NCBI GenBank assembly: GCA_036501025.1
Contig: DASYBB010000044.1
Span: 186,001-250,000, forward strand
From: DASUBV01 sp036501025
GTDB taxonomy: Bacteria; Actinomycetota; Actinomycetes; Streptosporangiales; Streptosporangiaceae
Reading direction: 5' to 3'
DNA: 64,000 nt
The translations under genes and the position numbers were made by a program. The notes under the pieces were generated by a model. The model saw only the letters and a program-made list of their open reading frames with translations. It was not told where the DNA came from and did not search any database. This document shows positions 1-11,624 of the stretch, piece after piece; within the stretch, counting starts at the first letter, position 1, and each line of letters opens with the position of its first letter.

Positions 1-1
1 C

Positions 2-748
2 CTCATCACCGGCTCCACCAGCAACATCGGCCGCGCCATCGCCCTGGCCTTCGCCGCCGAGGGCGCGCAGGTCGTCGTCTCCGGCCGCGACGACGCCCGC
101 GGGGCGGCGGTCGCGGCCCGAATCCGGGACGCGGGCGGTGCCGCCGACTACGTCCGCGCCGACCTCGACGGCAGCCCGGCCGCCAGCCGGGCACTCGCCG
201 CCGCGGCGGCCGACCGGCTCGGCGGGCGGCTCGACATCCTGGTCAACAACGCCGGCATCTTCCCGCCCGCCACGACCCTCACCGCCGACGGCGACATGTT
301 CGACCGTGTCTACGGCGTCAACGTCAAGGCTCCGTTCTTCCTCACCCAGGCCGCCGCCGCCAGCATGATCGCCGCGGGCGGCGGCGCCATCATCAACCTC
401 GGCTCCTGGGTCGCCCGGCTGAGCGTTCCTCCCGGTGCGCTCTACGCCTCGACCAAGGGCGCCATGGAGACGCTCACCCGCGCCTGGGCCGCCGAGTTCG
501 GTCCCCGCGGCATCCGGGTCAACGCCGTCTCCCCCGGCGTCATCGCCGACCCCGACCGGTACCCGGACGGCGAGCACCCCGCGGCGGTGATGATGACCGG
601 CACCCCGGCCGGCCGCGCGGGCCACCCCGGCGCCGTCGCGGCGGCGGCCGTGTACCTCGCCTCCGACGACGCCGAATTCGTCCACGGCACGGTCCTCGAC
701 GTGGACGGCGGGCGCACCGGCGTGGCCGTGATCGCCGCGGCAGCGTGA
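2..748 (+). CDS. SDR family NAD(P)-dependent oxidoreductase (5' end cut off)
   Basis: Short-chain dehydrogenase/reductase, probably a cytosolic NAD(P)H-dependent alcohol/ketone oxidoreductase. Frame 2 is open from the window edge and begins inside the nucleotide-binding motif TGSTSNIG (about residues 3-10), so only the first few residues are missing. It also shows the VNNAG motif, a serine after the INLGS strand and the catalytic YASTK (YxxxK) followed by the RVNAVSPG segment, and ends with the usual VDGG motif plus a short alanine-rich tail. Family and reaction type are safe; the substrate is unknown. The next gene is on the opposite strand, convergent, with a gap of about 55 bp. Confidence 0.85.
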   Translation, partial: LITGSTSNIGRAIALAFAAEGAQVVVSGRDDARGAAVAARIRDAGGAADYVRADLDGSPAASRALAAAAADRLGGRLDILVNNAGIFPPATTLTADGDMFDRVYGVNVKAPFFLTQAAAASMIAAGGGAIINLGSWVARLSVPPGALYASTKGAMETLTRAWAAEFGPRGIRVNAVSPGVIADPDRYPDGEHPAAVMMTGTPAGRAGHPGAVAAAAVYLASDDAEFVHGTVLDVDGGRTGVAVIAAAA

Positions 749-804
749 TAGCCCGGCGCGGCGCCCGGCCCGTTTCTCAGAACGGCCGGCGCGTCGCGGC
801 GCAC

Positions 805-1644
805 TCACCGATGAGATCCCTGGAGCGGGCCGCGTCCCAGGCCAGGGCGATGCCCTTCGGGCCAATACCGGTGATGGGCGCGGTCACACTCCGCCGCTGG
901 CCCCCGGAGGGCGTCGCCGTGCGCGGCGATCAGGGCATCGACGAGCGACTCGTCGTGGGTCGCGAGCGAGACCGGATGCCCGGCCGTGACGAGCCGGCCG
1001 GCCAGGGCGAGGAAGGCGGCCCTCATCTCCGGGCTATCGCGCCGCCAGGCGACAGCGTCCGTTTCCAGGAAGGAGCCCTTGACCAGCCGTACCGTCCCCG
1101 GCCGGGCGAGCACTCGCTCCAGGTCATCCGGGGTGCGGTGCAGCCGGGCCTGCAGCGTGATGCCGATGTGCGGGTAGTCGGCCGCGAGCGCGTCGTACAG
1201 GTCGAGCACGAGGTCAGTCCGGTCCGATCCTTCGGCCGAGATCATCAGCGCGGTCCCCAGCGGCGCGGTGGCCTCGGCGATCTCGCGCGCGTGGCGGAGC
1301 CCCAGGTCACTGTCGACGACCGAGCCGATGTGGGACAGGTCGAAGGAGACGGTCGCGGGGAGGCCGGCCCGGCTGATCGCGGCGGCCAGCGTCAGGAAGA
1401 CATCGGTCTCGCGCCGGGCCAGCACGGCCTCGCGGACGCTCTCGCCGGCGTAGTCGATGCTGGCCAGGTGCCCCCGGGCCAGTCCCGCCCGGGCCGCCGT
1501 GATCGCGTCATCCGCAGAGTCCCCGGCGGAGTAGCGGCTGGCTACGGCGGCGGCGAGCCGGGCCAGCGCGGGCGTCGACGTGACCCGCCGCTTCAGGTCC
1601 TCGTCCAGCGCCCAGCCGCGGAGCGTGTCGGCGGCCAGTTCCAT
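805..1644 (-). CDS. Proline dehydrogenase-like flavoenzyme, C-terminus missing
   Basis: Resembles the FAD-dependent TIM-barrel proline dehydrogenase (proline to pyrroline-5-carboxylate). Visible landmarks are DYAGES (near residue 65), a central GITLQARL strand, RLVKGSF (near 180) and ATHD (near 230). ATG at 1644 was chosen because GGAGA lies six bases upstream; an in-frame start at 1704 lacks such a site. Family members normally continue after ATHD with about 60 residues that include the FxxLxG and RVYVPYG elements. Here the sequence turns into arginine/proline-rich text with no such motifs, and another frame gives no clear restoration. It is therefore probably truncated or decaying. No P5C dehydrogenase gene is adjacent. 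Confidence 0.6.
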   Translation of the reverse strand: MELAADTLRGWALDEDLKRRVTSTPALARLAAAVASRYSAGDSADDAITAARAGLARGHLASIDYAGESVREAVLARRETDVFLTLAAAISRAGLPATVSFDLSHIGSVVDSDLGLRHAREIAEATAPLGTALMISAEGSDRTDLVLDLYDALAADYPHIGITLQARLHRTPDDLERVLARPGTVRLVKGSFLETDAVAWRRDSPEMRAAFLALAGRLVTAGHPVSLATHDESLVDALIAAHGDALRGPAAECDRAHHRYWPEGHRPGLGRGPLQGSHR

Positions 1645-1816
1645 GATCTTCTCCGGGGAGCCCACAGTCCCCGGACGGTACCGGACCGGCCGTGCGGGCA
1701 CCATGCCTTACGGCCCTCGTGGCGCCCGCCACACGACCCGCACAAATACCCCGGCCAGTCGGACACGACGGGAAGCCTGTCCACGCCGAGCCCAACCGTT
1801 TCGTGAAATATGACAG

Positions 1817-4108
1817 CTACGCAAGACCGCCCGCCCGCCAGCCGAGACGCGGCTCGCCCGCCACAATCCGGACGGTCGCCGCGCCCAGCGCCGGATGCCG
1901 CGCGGTGACCCGGACCGGGCCCGCCCGGCCCGCCTGCGTCCGGACGAACGCGCCGCCGACGCCGCCGTAGTCCCCGAACGGGAACGGGTTGTCCCCCACC
2001 AGCGTCCCGGGCCCGGTCAGCTCCAGCGCGACCGATCCCGTGACGTGCCGGCGCCAGTTGCCGTAGGCATCCACCGCGCGGAACGTCAGCCGGGTCGCGT
2101 CCGAGCCGTCGGCCGCCAGCGCGGTGTGGTCGGCGGTCAGCGCCAGCCGGTCGCGCGCCGGGTCGGCCGACATGCGCAGCGTCGCGACGATCGCGCCGCC
2201 CACGTACCCGTCGATGCGCAGGTCGGGCCGTCCGCTGCCGTCCACCGTGAGGTCCGCGACGGCGGGCGGGTAGGCCAGGCCGCCGTAGTTCCCGCGGTCC
2301 GGCAGCGCCGTCGCCAGGTGCTGCCCGCCCGCATGGAGCTCCAGCCGCTCGCAGTTGGTGGCGATCAGCGCGCCCGGACCGGGCCCGGCCGCGCCGGGGT
2401 CCCAGCCGAACATCGGCGCGATGACCGGCCGCACGCGCGGGCTGACCTGCGACTGGTAGAGGGCGGCGCCCGGCTTCGGGACCCGGAACGTGTCGAGCAC
2501 GCCGGGCCACTTGAGATTGCGCCAGATCCGGTTGCCGCCGTTGAGCGAGGCGTAGTCGATGGCGCACCAGCCCAGCAGCCCGGCGTACCCCGCGCCGGAC
2601 CGGGCGATGTGGTGGACCTCCGCGTGCATCCGGCCCTGCACGGCGAGCACCGCGCCGGTGTCGGTCCAGCGGTACAGCGGCGCCCCGGACAGCGCGCCGA
2701 CCGCCTCGGTGACCAGGTACGGCACGCCCGGCAGCGGCGGCCGCAGCGTCGCGCGGCCGCCTTCAGCGCGGTAGTCGTCGTAACCGTAGACGTCCTGCGC
2801 CCAGTCGCCGAGCGCGTAGCGGTTCATCGCGCCGGACGTCGGCCGCGAGCCGTCCAGCTCATCGGCGATCTGCCGGGTCCGCTCGTACAGGCCGGTCTCG
2901 TTGGCGCTCTCGTTGAGCCGGGTGCCCCATACGATCACCGAGGGCCGGCTCCGGTCCCGGATCACCAGGTCGCGCACGTTCTGCTCGACGATGGCCCGGA
3001 ACGCCGGCCCGCCCACGTACTGCCAGCCCGGCGTCTCGGCCCAGACCATCAGGCCGAGCTCGTCGCAGGCATCGAGGAAGTGCGGCGACTGCGGGTAGTG
3101 CGAGCAGCGCACCATGTCGCAGTTGAGCTCGCGCCGGAGGATCTCGGCGTCCCGGCGGTGCAGCCGGGCGGGCGCGGCCATTCCGGTGTACGGGAACAGC
3201 TCGTGCCGGTTCAGCCCGAGGATCAGCCGGCGTTGCCCGTTGAGATAGAACCCGTCCGGCCGGAACACCGCCTCGCGGAATCCGGTCCGCACCTCGACCT
3301 CGTGCGGCGGGGCGCCGGGTGCCTCCAGCCGGGTGCGCACGGTGTACAGCCGCGGGGTCTCCGGCGACCACAGCTCGACCTCGCCCAGGCCGGTGACGCT
3401 GAGCCGGGCCACGGCCGGGCCGGGGGCGGTCACCGGCACGGTCACCGCGGCGCCGGCCAGGCGCCGGGCGCCGTCCCGGATCTCGGCGGTGACCGTGACC
3501 GGGCCGGCGGGGACGACGGCCGCGTCGATCGTCGCCTGGACCTGCACGCTGCGGTCCGCGCCGAGCACGTCCGCCGGGCGGGCGAACACGTCGGCCAGGA
3601 ACACCTCCGGCACCACCCGCAGCCTCACGTCGCGGTGGATCCCGCCCGGCTGCAGGTAGTCGACCGCCGCCGGGCCGGCCGGGCTGCCGCCGGGCGGCAC
3701 GTCCAGCCAGCGCGCGTCGACGATGACGGCCAGCACGTTGTCGCCCGCGACCAGCGCGCCGGTCAGCTCCGCCGCGAACGGCAGGTAACCGCCGGCGTGC
3801 TCCGCCACGGTGGTCCCGTTGAGCACGACGGTCGCGCTGGTCATGACGCCGTCGAAGTCGGCAAAGACCCGGCGCCGGCCGCCCGGGACCTGCGCCCCGT
3901 CGAAGTGCCGGCGGTAGATCCAGACGTTCTGCCAGGTTGCGGGGTCCCAGTCCCCCCACGACAGCGGGACGACGGTGTGCGGCAGGGTGACGCGGGCGAA
4001 CCCGCGGTCGTCGAACCCGGGTTCCGCGGACCCGTCGGAGTAAATGCCGCCGAACAGCCAGCCCTGACCGAATACGAAACGATGGGCAGCCGCGCCGGCC
4101 CCCTTCAC
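1817..4108 (-). CDS. Glycoside hydrolase family 2 protein
   Basis: A 763-residue GH2 enzyme (beta-galactosidase/glucuronidase/mannosidase type) that would hydrolyse terminal beta-glycosides. The N-terminal sugar-binding jelly roll (to about 190) holds WIYRRHF and FADFDGV; an immunoglobulin-like domain follows; the TIM barrel starts near LNRHELFP. The acid/base glutamate is the NE of WGTRLNES and the nucleophile is probably the glutamate of PYLVTEAVG. HYPQSPHFLDACDELG is the usual barrel signature. C-terminal Ig-like domains complete it. No signal peptide is visible, so it may act in the cytosol. GTG at 4108 lacks an obvious ribosome site. It stands alone, without a sugar transporter nearby. 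The exact sugar specificity cannot be told. Confidence 0.85.
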   Translation of the reverse strand: MKGAGAAAHRFVFGQGWLFGGIYSDGSAEPGFDDRGFARVTLPHTVVPLSWGDWDPATWQNVWIYRRHFDGAQVPGGRRRVFADFDGVMTSATVVLNGTTVAEHAGGYLPFAAELTGALVAGDNVLAVIVDARWLDVPPGGSPAGPAAVDYLQPGGIHRDVRLRVVPEVFLADVFARPADVLGADRSVQVQATIDAAVVPAGPVTVTAEIRDGARRLAGAAVTVPVTAPGPAVARLSVTGLGEVELWSPETPRLYTVRTRLEAPGAPPHEVEVRTGFREAVFRPDGFYLNGQRRLILGLNRHELFPYTGMAAPARLHRRDAEILRRELNCDMVRCSHYPQSPHFLDACDELGLMVWAETPGWQYVGGPAFRAIVEQNVRDLVIRDRSRPSVIVWGTRLNESANETGLYERTRQIADELDGSRPTSGAMNRYALGDWAQDVYGYDDYRAEGGRATLRPPLPGVPYLVTEAVGALSGAPLYRWTDTGAVLAVQGRMHAEVHHIARSGAGYAGLLGWCAIDYASLNGGNRIWRNLKWPGVLDTFRVPKPGAALYQSQVSPRVRPVIAPMFGWDPGAAGPGPGALIATNCERLELHAGGQHLATALPDRGNYGGLAYPPAVADLTVDGSGRPDLRIDGYVGGAIVATLRMSADPARDRLALTADHTALAADGSDATRLTFRAVDAYGNWRRHVTGSVALELTGPGTLVGDNPFPFGDYGGVGGAFVRTQAGRAGPVRVTARHPALGAATVRIVAGEPRLGWRAGGLA

Positions 4109-4218
4109 GGCGGCGGGCCATCGCGGGGCGTCATGACGGCAAGATTACGGTCCCTGCGCCTCGATCGGGTCTCACCGCCTCGCCGTCCGGGCGGGCGGCT
4201 GGCGGGTACCGTGCGCAG

Positions 4219-4728
4219 ATGAGGTGGCAGCCCGACAGCCCGGTGTGCGCGGAGTGCGGTTTTGACTGGGAATGCACGCCTCAGGAGGCCCTCGCCGTGG
4301 TCGCGCAGGGACCCGCCGCGGCCGCGGCCGCCCTGGCCGGCGTCCGGGACCCGGTGCGGCGGGCCGGCCCTCGCTGGTCGGCCTCGATGTACGTGTGGCA
4401 CCTCGTCGACGTGCTCCGGATCGGGTCCGAGCGGCTGCTCACCGTGGCGCACGATCCAGGAAACGGCATCCCCTGCTGGGACGAGAACGCTCTGGCCGAG
4501 GTCCGCCGCTACCAGCAGCTGTCGCCCCGCGTGGGCCTGCTCGCCCTGGCCGCCGCGCAGCGGGAATGGTCACAGGCGGCGCAGGCCGCGCCGGCCACCG
4601 CCGCGGTCAGCCACCCCGAATTCGGCACGCTGGCCGCGGTGGACGTGATCCGCCGCAACGCCCACGAGGTCCGCCACCATCTGATGGACATCAGGCGCGC
4701 GGACCAGGACCCGCTTCCTCGAAGCTGA
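4219..4728 (+). CDS. DinB-like four-helix metal-binding protein
   Basis: A 169-residue protein resembling the DinB/YfiT superfamily (mycothiol- or bacillithiol-dependent S-transferase fold). Histidines in the family pattern are visible in MYVWHLVD (near residue 58) and in NAHEVRHHLMDI (near 150). These would form the three-histidine metal site. The N-terminus adds a CAECGFDW segment, a CxxC that is common in actinobacterial members of this type. The 3' end overlaps the convergent membrane-protein gene by 38 bp. Actinobacterial relatives may use mycothiol, but nothing here proves a reaction. Confidence 0.75.
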   Translation: MRWQPDSPVCAECGFDWECTPQEALAVVAQGPAAAAAALAGVRDPVRRAGPRWSASMYVWHLVDVLRIGSERLLTVAHDPGNGIPCWDENALAEVRRYQQLSPRVGLLALAAAQREWSQAAQAAPATAAVSHPEFGTLAAVDVIRRNAHEVRHHLMDIRRADQDPLPRS

Positions 4729-5350
4729 CGCGTTCCCGCCGGGCCAGCGCCGGCGCCGGGCCGGCCCGGGCGGCGTAGCAGCACGACGCGACCACCGCCA
4801 GCGGCCACAGGGCCTGGGCACCGCCGAAAACGCGCTCGGCCAGGCCGGCCTGCCCGCCCGCGGCGGCCAGTTCCGCGCCGAACCAGGCCAGCAGGACGGC
4901 CAGCACCGCCACGGCCGCGGCCGATACCGCCGGCCGCAGGCCCCACGGCACCGCGGGCCCGCGCCGCCAGGCCCAGGCCGACCAGGCAACCAGCGCGGCA
5001 CCGCCGATCCCGGCGCTGATCATGTGCGGCACCGGGAACCGGACCCCGGGATGCTCGGGATACGCCGCGATCAGCACGCCCGCCAGGCCCCCGGCGATCA
5101 GGACGAGCCGCCCCGGCGCGCGGGCCGGCCGCAGCGCCAGCCCGGTGACGACATCACACAGGCCCACCACCACGAACGCCAGCGTCATCACCCACCGGTC
5201 CGCAGCGCCCGGCGCGGCCAGGGCGCTGACGGTATCGGCCACGGGATTGTAGGGACCGGGCTGCAGCGCGGCGGCCACCGTCCACCCGCCCGCCATCACC
5301 ACGGGAGCCGCAGCGGCCGACACCACCCCCCACCACGGCACGGCCCGCAT
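4691..5350 (-). CDS. DUF998-family integral membrane protein
   Basis: A 219-residue hydrophobic protein with about six predicted membrane segments. The N-terminal helix, the NPVADTVSALAAPGAADRW loop and the later PEHPGVRFPVPHM segment are the pattern of DUF998 proteins, which have no firmly assigned biochemical role. The C-terminal 25 residues are hydrophilic and encoded in the region that overlaps the convergent DinB-like gene. It has no operon partner; the next gene downstream on this strand is more than 500 bp away and unrelated. Confidence 0.75.
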   Translation of the reverse strand: MRAVPWWGVVSAAAAPVVMAGGWTVAAALQPGPYNPVADTVSALAAPGAADRWVMTLAFVVVGLCDVVTGLALRPARAPGRLVLIAGGLAGVLIAAYPEHPGVRFPVPHMISAGIGGAALVAWSAWAWRRGPAVPWGLRPAVSAAAVAVLAVLLAWFGAELAAAGGQAGLAERVFGGAQALWPLAVVASCCYAARAGPAPALARRERVSFEEAGPGPRA

Positions 5351-5394
5351 AACCCAACCGTAGCCCCCGGCCCGCCGACCCCGCCGCCCCGGCC

Positions 5395-6114
5395 TTAGGA
5401 GCCGATGCTCCCGGCGCTCGTCGCGGGGACCTCGCCGGCGTCATGAAAACTGGCCGCGAGCCGGTCGTAGGTCGCCGAGATATGCTCCCGGAGCGCGGCC
5501 TCGCAGGCGTCCGCATCCCGGGAGCTGACGAGGTCGAACAGCCGCTGGTGCTCGGCGATGACCAGGTCCCGGTAGTACTCGTTCGAGGTGTGCCGCTTGA
5601 CCAGCAGCGAGAGCAGCACCTGGGACCGGATCGAGGACCAGGCGGTGCTCAGCCGGTCATGGTGCGCGGCGTGGTAGAGCTCGTCGTGGAACTGGACATC
5701 AAGCTGAATCATGTCGAAGTCACTCTGGTCATCGCCGGATTTCGACATGGCGGCCAGCACGGTATTCATCGCGTCGAGATCGACGGCCGTCGCGGCCGCG
5801 GCCGCCTGCCTGATCGCGAATACTTCCAGGACCGTCCGCAGCGAGTACAGCTCGCTCACGTCGGTGGCCGAGAGCTCCATGATGTAGGCACCCCGGTGCC
5901 AGCTCATGGTGACGATGCCCTCGCGCTTAAGCAGCGCCAGTGCCTCCCGGACCGGGCCGCGGCTGACGTTGAGGCGGTCCGCGATGTCCGCCTCGTTGAG
6001 GCGATCGCCCAGCTCGAAGGAACCGCTGAAGATGGCCTGCCGGATGCTGTCGGCGACCTGTTCGGTCAGGCCGCGCCGCTCCGGCGGCCGGATCCCCTGA
6101 ACGCCTCTGTTCAC
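5395..6114 (-). CDS. GntR-family transcriptional regulator (FadR/FCD subfamily)
   Basis: A 239-residue DNA-binding regulator. The winged helix-turn-helix occupies about residues 15-80 (LTEQVADSIRQAIFSG, then LNVSRGPVREAL); an all-helical FCD ligand-binding domain follows (about 90-220), with the metal-binding-type histidines in QFHDELYHAAHHD and EHQRLF. FCD regulators normally sense small organic acids. The gene lies downstream of the aminotransferase gene on the same strand. A palindromic element, AATGTTGACATC, sits 22 bases before its GTG start, and a nearly identical element lies in the divergent promoter near 7490. This points to autoregulation and control of the aminotransferase/ABC locus. 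Confidence 0.88.
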   Translation of the reverse strand: MNRGVQGIRPPERRGLTEQVADSIRQAIFSGSFELGDRLNEADIADRLNVSRGPVREALALLKREGIVTMSWHRGAYIMELSATDVSELYSLRTVLEVFAIRQAAAAATAVDLDAMNTVLAAMSKSGDDQSDFDMIQLDVQFHDELYHAAHHDRLSTAWSSIRSQVLLSLLVKRHTSNEYYRDLVIAEHQRLFDLVSSRDADACEAALREHISATYDRLAASFHDAGEVPATSAGSIGS

Positions 6115-6135
6115 CCGGGTTCCATCCTCGCTCGC

Positions 6136-6147
6136 AATGTTGACATC
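6136..6147. promoter_or_regulatory. Probable GntR operator in front of the regulator gene
   Basis: The 12-mer AATGTTGACATC reads GATGTCAACATT on the other strand and matches 11 of 12 bases of the element at 7488-7499. It is nearly palindromic (ATGT..ACAT). Position just upstream of the GntR coding region suggests autorepression. This is inference from repeated sequence only. Confidence 0.55.
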
Positions 6148-6238
6148 TAACCGCGGAGATTTACCATAACGTTACAGTCCGGCCGGTGCGGACGACGTTG
6201 CGCGTCAGGCTGATCCTGCGGGTAATCCGCCGGATGGG

Positions 6239-7378
<1,140 letters not shown>

Positions 7379-7460
7379 CTGACTTCCCCTCTTACCGGGT
7401 GACACCGGGTCTTCGTCCTCCAAAACAGACTCTTGACCTAGATCTACGGACAAGCTAACG

Positions 7461-7500
7461 TTCGGAAGTCAACAAGAAGAACTTCCGAATGTCAACATTC
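7461..7500. promoter_or_regulatory. Divergent promoter region with two inverted repeats
   Basis: The nine-base arms TTCGGAAGT (7461-7469) and ACTTCCGAA (7481-7489) form a perfect inverted repeat with an 11-base spacer that contains GTCAAC. Directly next to it, GAATGT-CA-ACATTC (7487-7500) is a second palindrome and matches the element before the GntR gene. The region lies between the aminotransferase and the ABC-transporter operon, so it is the likely control point for both. Confidence 0.6.
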
Positions 7501-7652
7501 CTGCCCTGGGACCCGAAGCGGCGCCAGGGCCTGGATGCACGCCCGCGCCGATGCGGGCCCCCGACTTCCGCGTGGAGACAGTCGCCTGCTCCACGCCATT
7601 GAGATCCCTAACTGCTGCCGGCAGCCGGCAGGACAGAGAAGAGGCCGGAACC

Positions 7653-9434
7653 TTGCATCTACGTCGCCGCCTGAGCGTGATCGCAGTGCTCGGCACTGCC
7701 ACTTGCCTGCTGGCTGCTGGCTGCAGCAGCGCGGGCAGTTCCCCGACCGGGTCGTCCGGAGCCCCCAAGGACGGCGGCACGCTGACCATCGCCGGGTCCG
7801 GGGACGTCGACTTCCTGGACCCGACCGCCGGCTACGGCACCATCACCCACACCGAGGAGCGCGCCTGGACGCGCCAGCTGTTCGCCTACCCGCCCAGCAA
7901 CAACCCGAACGTCGTCAGCATGCCGGTGGCCGACATGGCCAGCGTCGTGCCGACCGCGGCGAACGGCGGCATCACGGACAACGGCCTGACCTACACGATC
8001 CACCTGCGCCCGAACGTGATGTGGGACAGCGCGCCGCCGCGGCCGGTCGTGGCCGGGGACTGGGTCCGAAGCTTCAAGCGATTGTGCAACCCGGTCGCCC
8101 CGGTCGGCGCGCCGGCCTACTTCACGTCGACGATCGTGGGCATGTCGGCCTACTGCGCCGCCGAGTCGAAGATCCCCGGCACCGCGACGGCCATCGCGAG
8201 CTACATCAACGGCCACGACATCTCCGGCGTGACCGCGCCGAACGCCACGACCGTGGTGGTCCACCTGCTGCACCCGACGGCTGACTTCCTCGACATCATC
8301 GCCGAGCCGTTTGCCTCGGCCGTGCCGGTCGAGTACCTGAAGTACGTGCCGAACAGCCCGCAGTTCGACGCGCACGTGCTCGCGGACGGGCCGTACAAGA
8401 TCACGTCCTACAAGCCCGGCCAGCAGATCGTGCTCGAGCGCAACCCGGTCTGGAAGGCCAGCACCGACCCGATCCGCAAGGCCTATGTCAACAAGATCGT
8501 CATCACTGAGGGCGAGACGGCCCAGAGCGTTCAGCAGCAGATCCAGGCCGGCACCGTGAACCTGCCCTGGGATGTCGTGGTGCCCACGCCGGACCTGCCC
8601 AGCCTGTACAGCAACCCCAACCTGAAGATCAACTCCAGCGACGCCGTGATGTACGCCGTCTTCAACGAGCAGAGCTCCAACTCGAATAAGGCGATGCAGA
8701 AGACGCCGGTTCGGCAGGCGCTGGAGTACGTGCTCGACAAGGCCGCGATCGCGCAGGCCCTCGGGGGCGCGAAGGTGGCGCAGCCGGTCAGCCAGATCCT
8801 CGGCAGCATCGACGTCGGCTACCAGCCGTTCAACCTGTACCCGACGGCGGGCAGCAAGGGCGACCCGAAGAAGACCAGGCAGCTGCTGGCCGCGGCGGGC
8901 TACCCGAACGGCATCACGCTCAAGCTGCTGTACCCGACCGACTCCTACAACCCGCAGGTCGCCCAGCTGATGCAGTCGGACCTGCAGGCGGCCGGAGTGC
9001 ACGTGCAGATGGTGCCCGCCACGCTGAACGACTTCATCAACACGATCTCCACGCCCTCGGATGGCGCGCGCGGCACCTGGGACCTCGCGCTCCTGTTCTG
9101 GGTGCCGGACTGGTTCGGCATCAACGGGCGGTCAGTGCTGGAACCGATGACCGACGGTTCCCACTACGGTCCCAACTCGGTGGACTACGGGGACTACAAC
9201 AGTTCCGTCACCGACAACCTCATCCAGGAGGCGCTGACTCAGGCGCCGTCGGCCACGACGCAGATCAGCGACTTGTGGCACCAGGTGTCCGAGCAGTCGA
9301 TGAAGGACGCGGCCTTCATCCCGCTGGTGCAGGCCGGCGTCCCGATCTTCAAGTCCGCGAACGTGATGAACCCGGTGTACCTGCCGATCAACGAGGCCTA
9401 CGACATCACCAACGTATGGCTTAATAACGCGTGA
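7653..9434 (+). CDS. ABC transporter substrate-binding lipoprotein (SBP family 5)
   Basis: Extracytoplasmic solute receptor of the peptide/nickel/opine (Opp/Dpp) importer class, about 593 residues. TTG at 7653 is chosen because it follows AGAGAAGAGG and begins a typical lipoprotein signal: positive HLRRR, hydrophobic stretch, lipobox LAAGC with the lipidated cysteine at residue 24. The mature protein starts with a serine/glycine-rich linker and then GGTLTIAGSGDVDFLDPT, the hallmark N-terminus of family 5, followed by the TYTIHLRPNVMWD motif. It is first in an operon with two ATPases and two permeases. The ligand could be a peptide, but family 5 also binds sugars, opines and other small molecules. 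Confidence 0.9.
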   Translation: MHLRRRLSVIAVLGTATCLLAAGCSSAGSSPTGSSGAPKDGGTLTIAGSGDVDFLDPTAGYGTITHTEERAWTRQLFAYPPSNNPNVVSMPVADMASVVPTAANGGITDNGLTYTIHLRPNVMWDSAPPRPVVAGDWVRSFKRLCNPVAPVGAPAYFTSTIVGMSAYCAAESKIPGTATAIASYINGHDISGVTAPNATTVVVHLLHPTADFLDIIAEPFASAVPVEYLKYVPNSPQFDAHVLADGPYKITSYKPGQQIVLERNPVWKASTDPIRKAYVNKIVITEGETAQSVQQQIQAGTVNLPWDVVVPTPDLPSLYSNPNLKINSSDAVMYAVFNEQSSNSNKAMQKTPVRQALEYVLDKAAIAQALGGAKVAQPVSQILGSIDVGYQPFNLYPTAGSKGDPKKTRQLLAAAGYPNGITLKLLYPTDSYNPQVAQLMQSDLQAAGVHVQMVPATLNDFINTISTPSDGARGTWDLALLFWVPDWFGINGRSVLEPMTDGSHYGPNSVDYGDYNSSVTDNLIQEALTQAPSATTQISDLWHQVSEQSMKDAAFIPLVQAGVPIFKSANVMNPVYLPINEAYDITNVWLNNA

Positions 9435-9483
9435 TACCTACCGTAACGGGTCAGATCGGTATCAAGCGGCCGGGAGATCACTG

Positions 9484-10556
9484 ATGGCACTGCTGGAGGT
9501 CGACGACCTGCGCGTCTCCTTCGCCACCCAGGACGGCGTGGTGAGCGCGGTCCGGGGCGTGAGCTTCACCGTGGAGGAAGGCCAGACGCTGGGCATAGTC
9601 GGCGAGTCGGGGTCGGGCAAGAGCGTCGCGACCCAGACGATCGTCGGCCTGACCAGGGGCGCGCAGGTCTCCGGCAGTGCGCGGTTCGAGGGAAGGGACC
9701 TGCTCGCGGCCTCACCCGCCGAGTTGCGGTCGGTGCGCGGGGCCAAGATCGCGATGATCTTCCAGGATCCGCTGTCCAGCCTCCATCCCCAGCACAAGGT
9801 CGGCTGGCAGATCGCCGAGATGATCCGGTTGCACGAGAAGGTCAGCCGGGAGCAGGCCAGGGCGAGGACGGTGGACTTGCTCGGCCTGGTCGGCATTCCC
9901 GAACCGGGCCGCCGGGTGGACGACTACCCGCATCAGTTCTCCGGCGGGATGCGCCAGCGCGCCATGATTGCCATGGCGCTGGCGCTCAACCCGAAACTGC
10001 TCATCGCGGACGAGCCGACAACGGCGCTCGACGTGACCGTGCAGGCTCAGATCCTGCAGCTGATCAAGCGCGTCCAGGCCGAGTTCGGCACCGCCGTCAT
10101 CCTGATCACCCACGATCTCGGCGTGATCGCCAGGGTCGCCGACCGGGTGACCGTCATGTACGCCGGCAAGGCGATGGAGTACGCCGACAAGCGGACCCTC
10201 TATCACGAGCCGCATCATCCGTATACCGAGGGCCTGACTGGCTCGCTGCCGCAGCAGGGGACCAGGGAGACCAGGCTCAGGCCGATTCCCGGCCAGCCGC
10301 CGAGCCTGCTGCGGGTACCCGCCGGGTGCCCGTTCCACCCCCGCTGCGGGTACCGCATGCCGAGGTGCAGCACCACCGAGCCGCCGGTCCAGGCGGTCTC
10401 CGGCGGCGCGGGCCACCTGTCCGCGTGCTGGCTGCCGCCCGGCCTCACCGGCACCGGCGACGCCATCTCGGGCCGCCGCCGCGACGCAGCCGCCCGGGAG
10501 ATCGCCCTGGCGGCCCGCGCGGTCGAGTCGCCGGCCCGCACGGATGCGGCGACCTC

Positions 10557-10560
<4 letters not shown>
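9484..10560 (+). CDS. ABC transporter ATP-binding protein (OppD/DppD type)
   Basis: First of the two ATPases energising the importer, 358 residues, cytosolic face. Walker A is GESGSGKS (40-47), the signature is FSGGMRQR, Walker B is LLIADEP, and the H-loop is ITHDLG. The C-terminal oligopeptide-transporter extension carries the cysteines of PAGCPFHPRCGYRMPRC, which in this family can bind an iron-sulfur cluster. An unusual extra tail of about 50 residues rich in arginine and alanine follows. The stop overlaps the ATG of the second ATPase gene by four bases, implying coupled translation. Confidence 0.92.

Positions 10561-11620
<1,060 letters not shown>

Positions 11621-11624
<4 letters not shown>

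Noticed and set aside
1895..4222. 775-codon open frame on the plus strand opposite the GH2 gene
   Set aside because: Arginine/proline/alanine-rich text with no motif; shadow of the GH2 gene, as expected in very GC-rich DNA.
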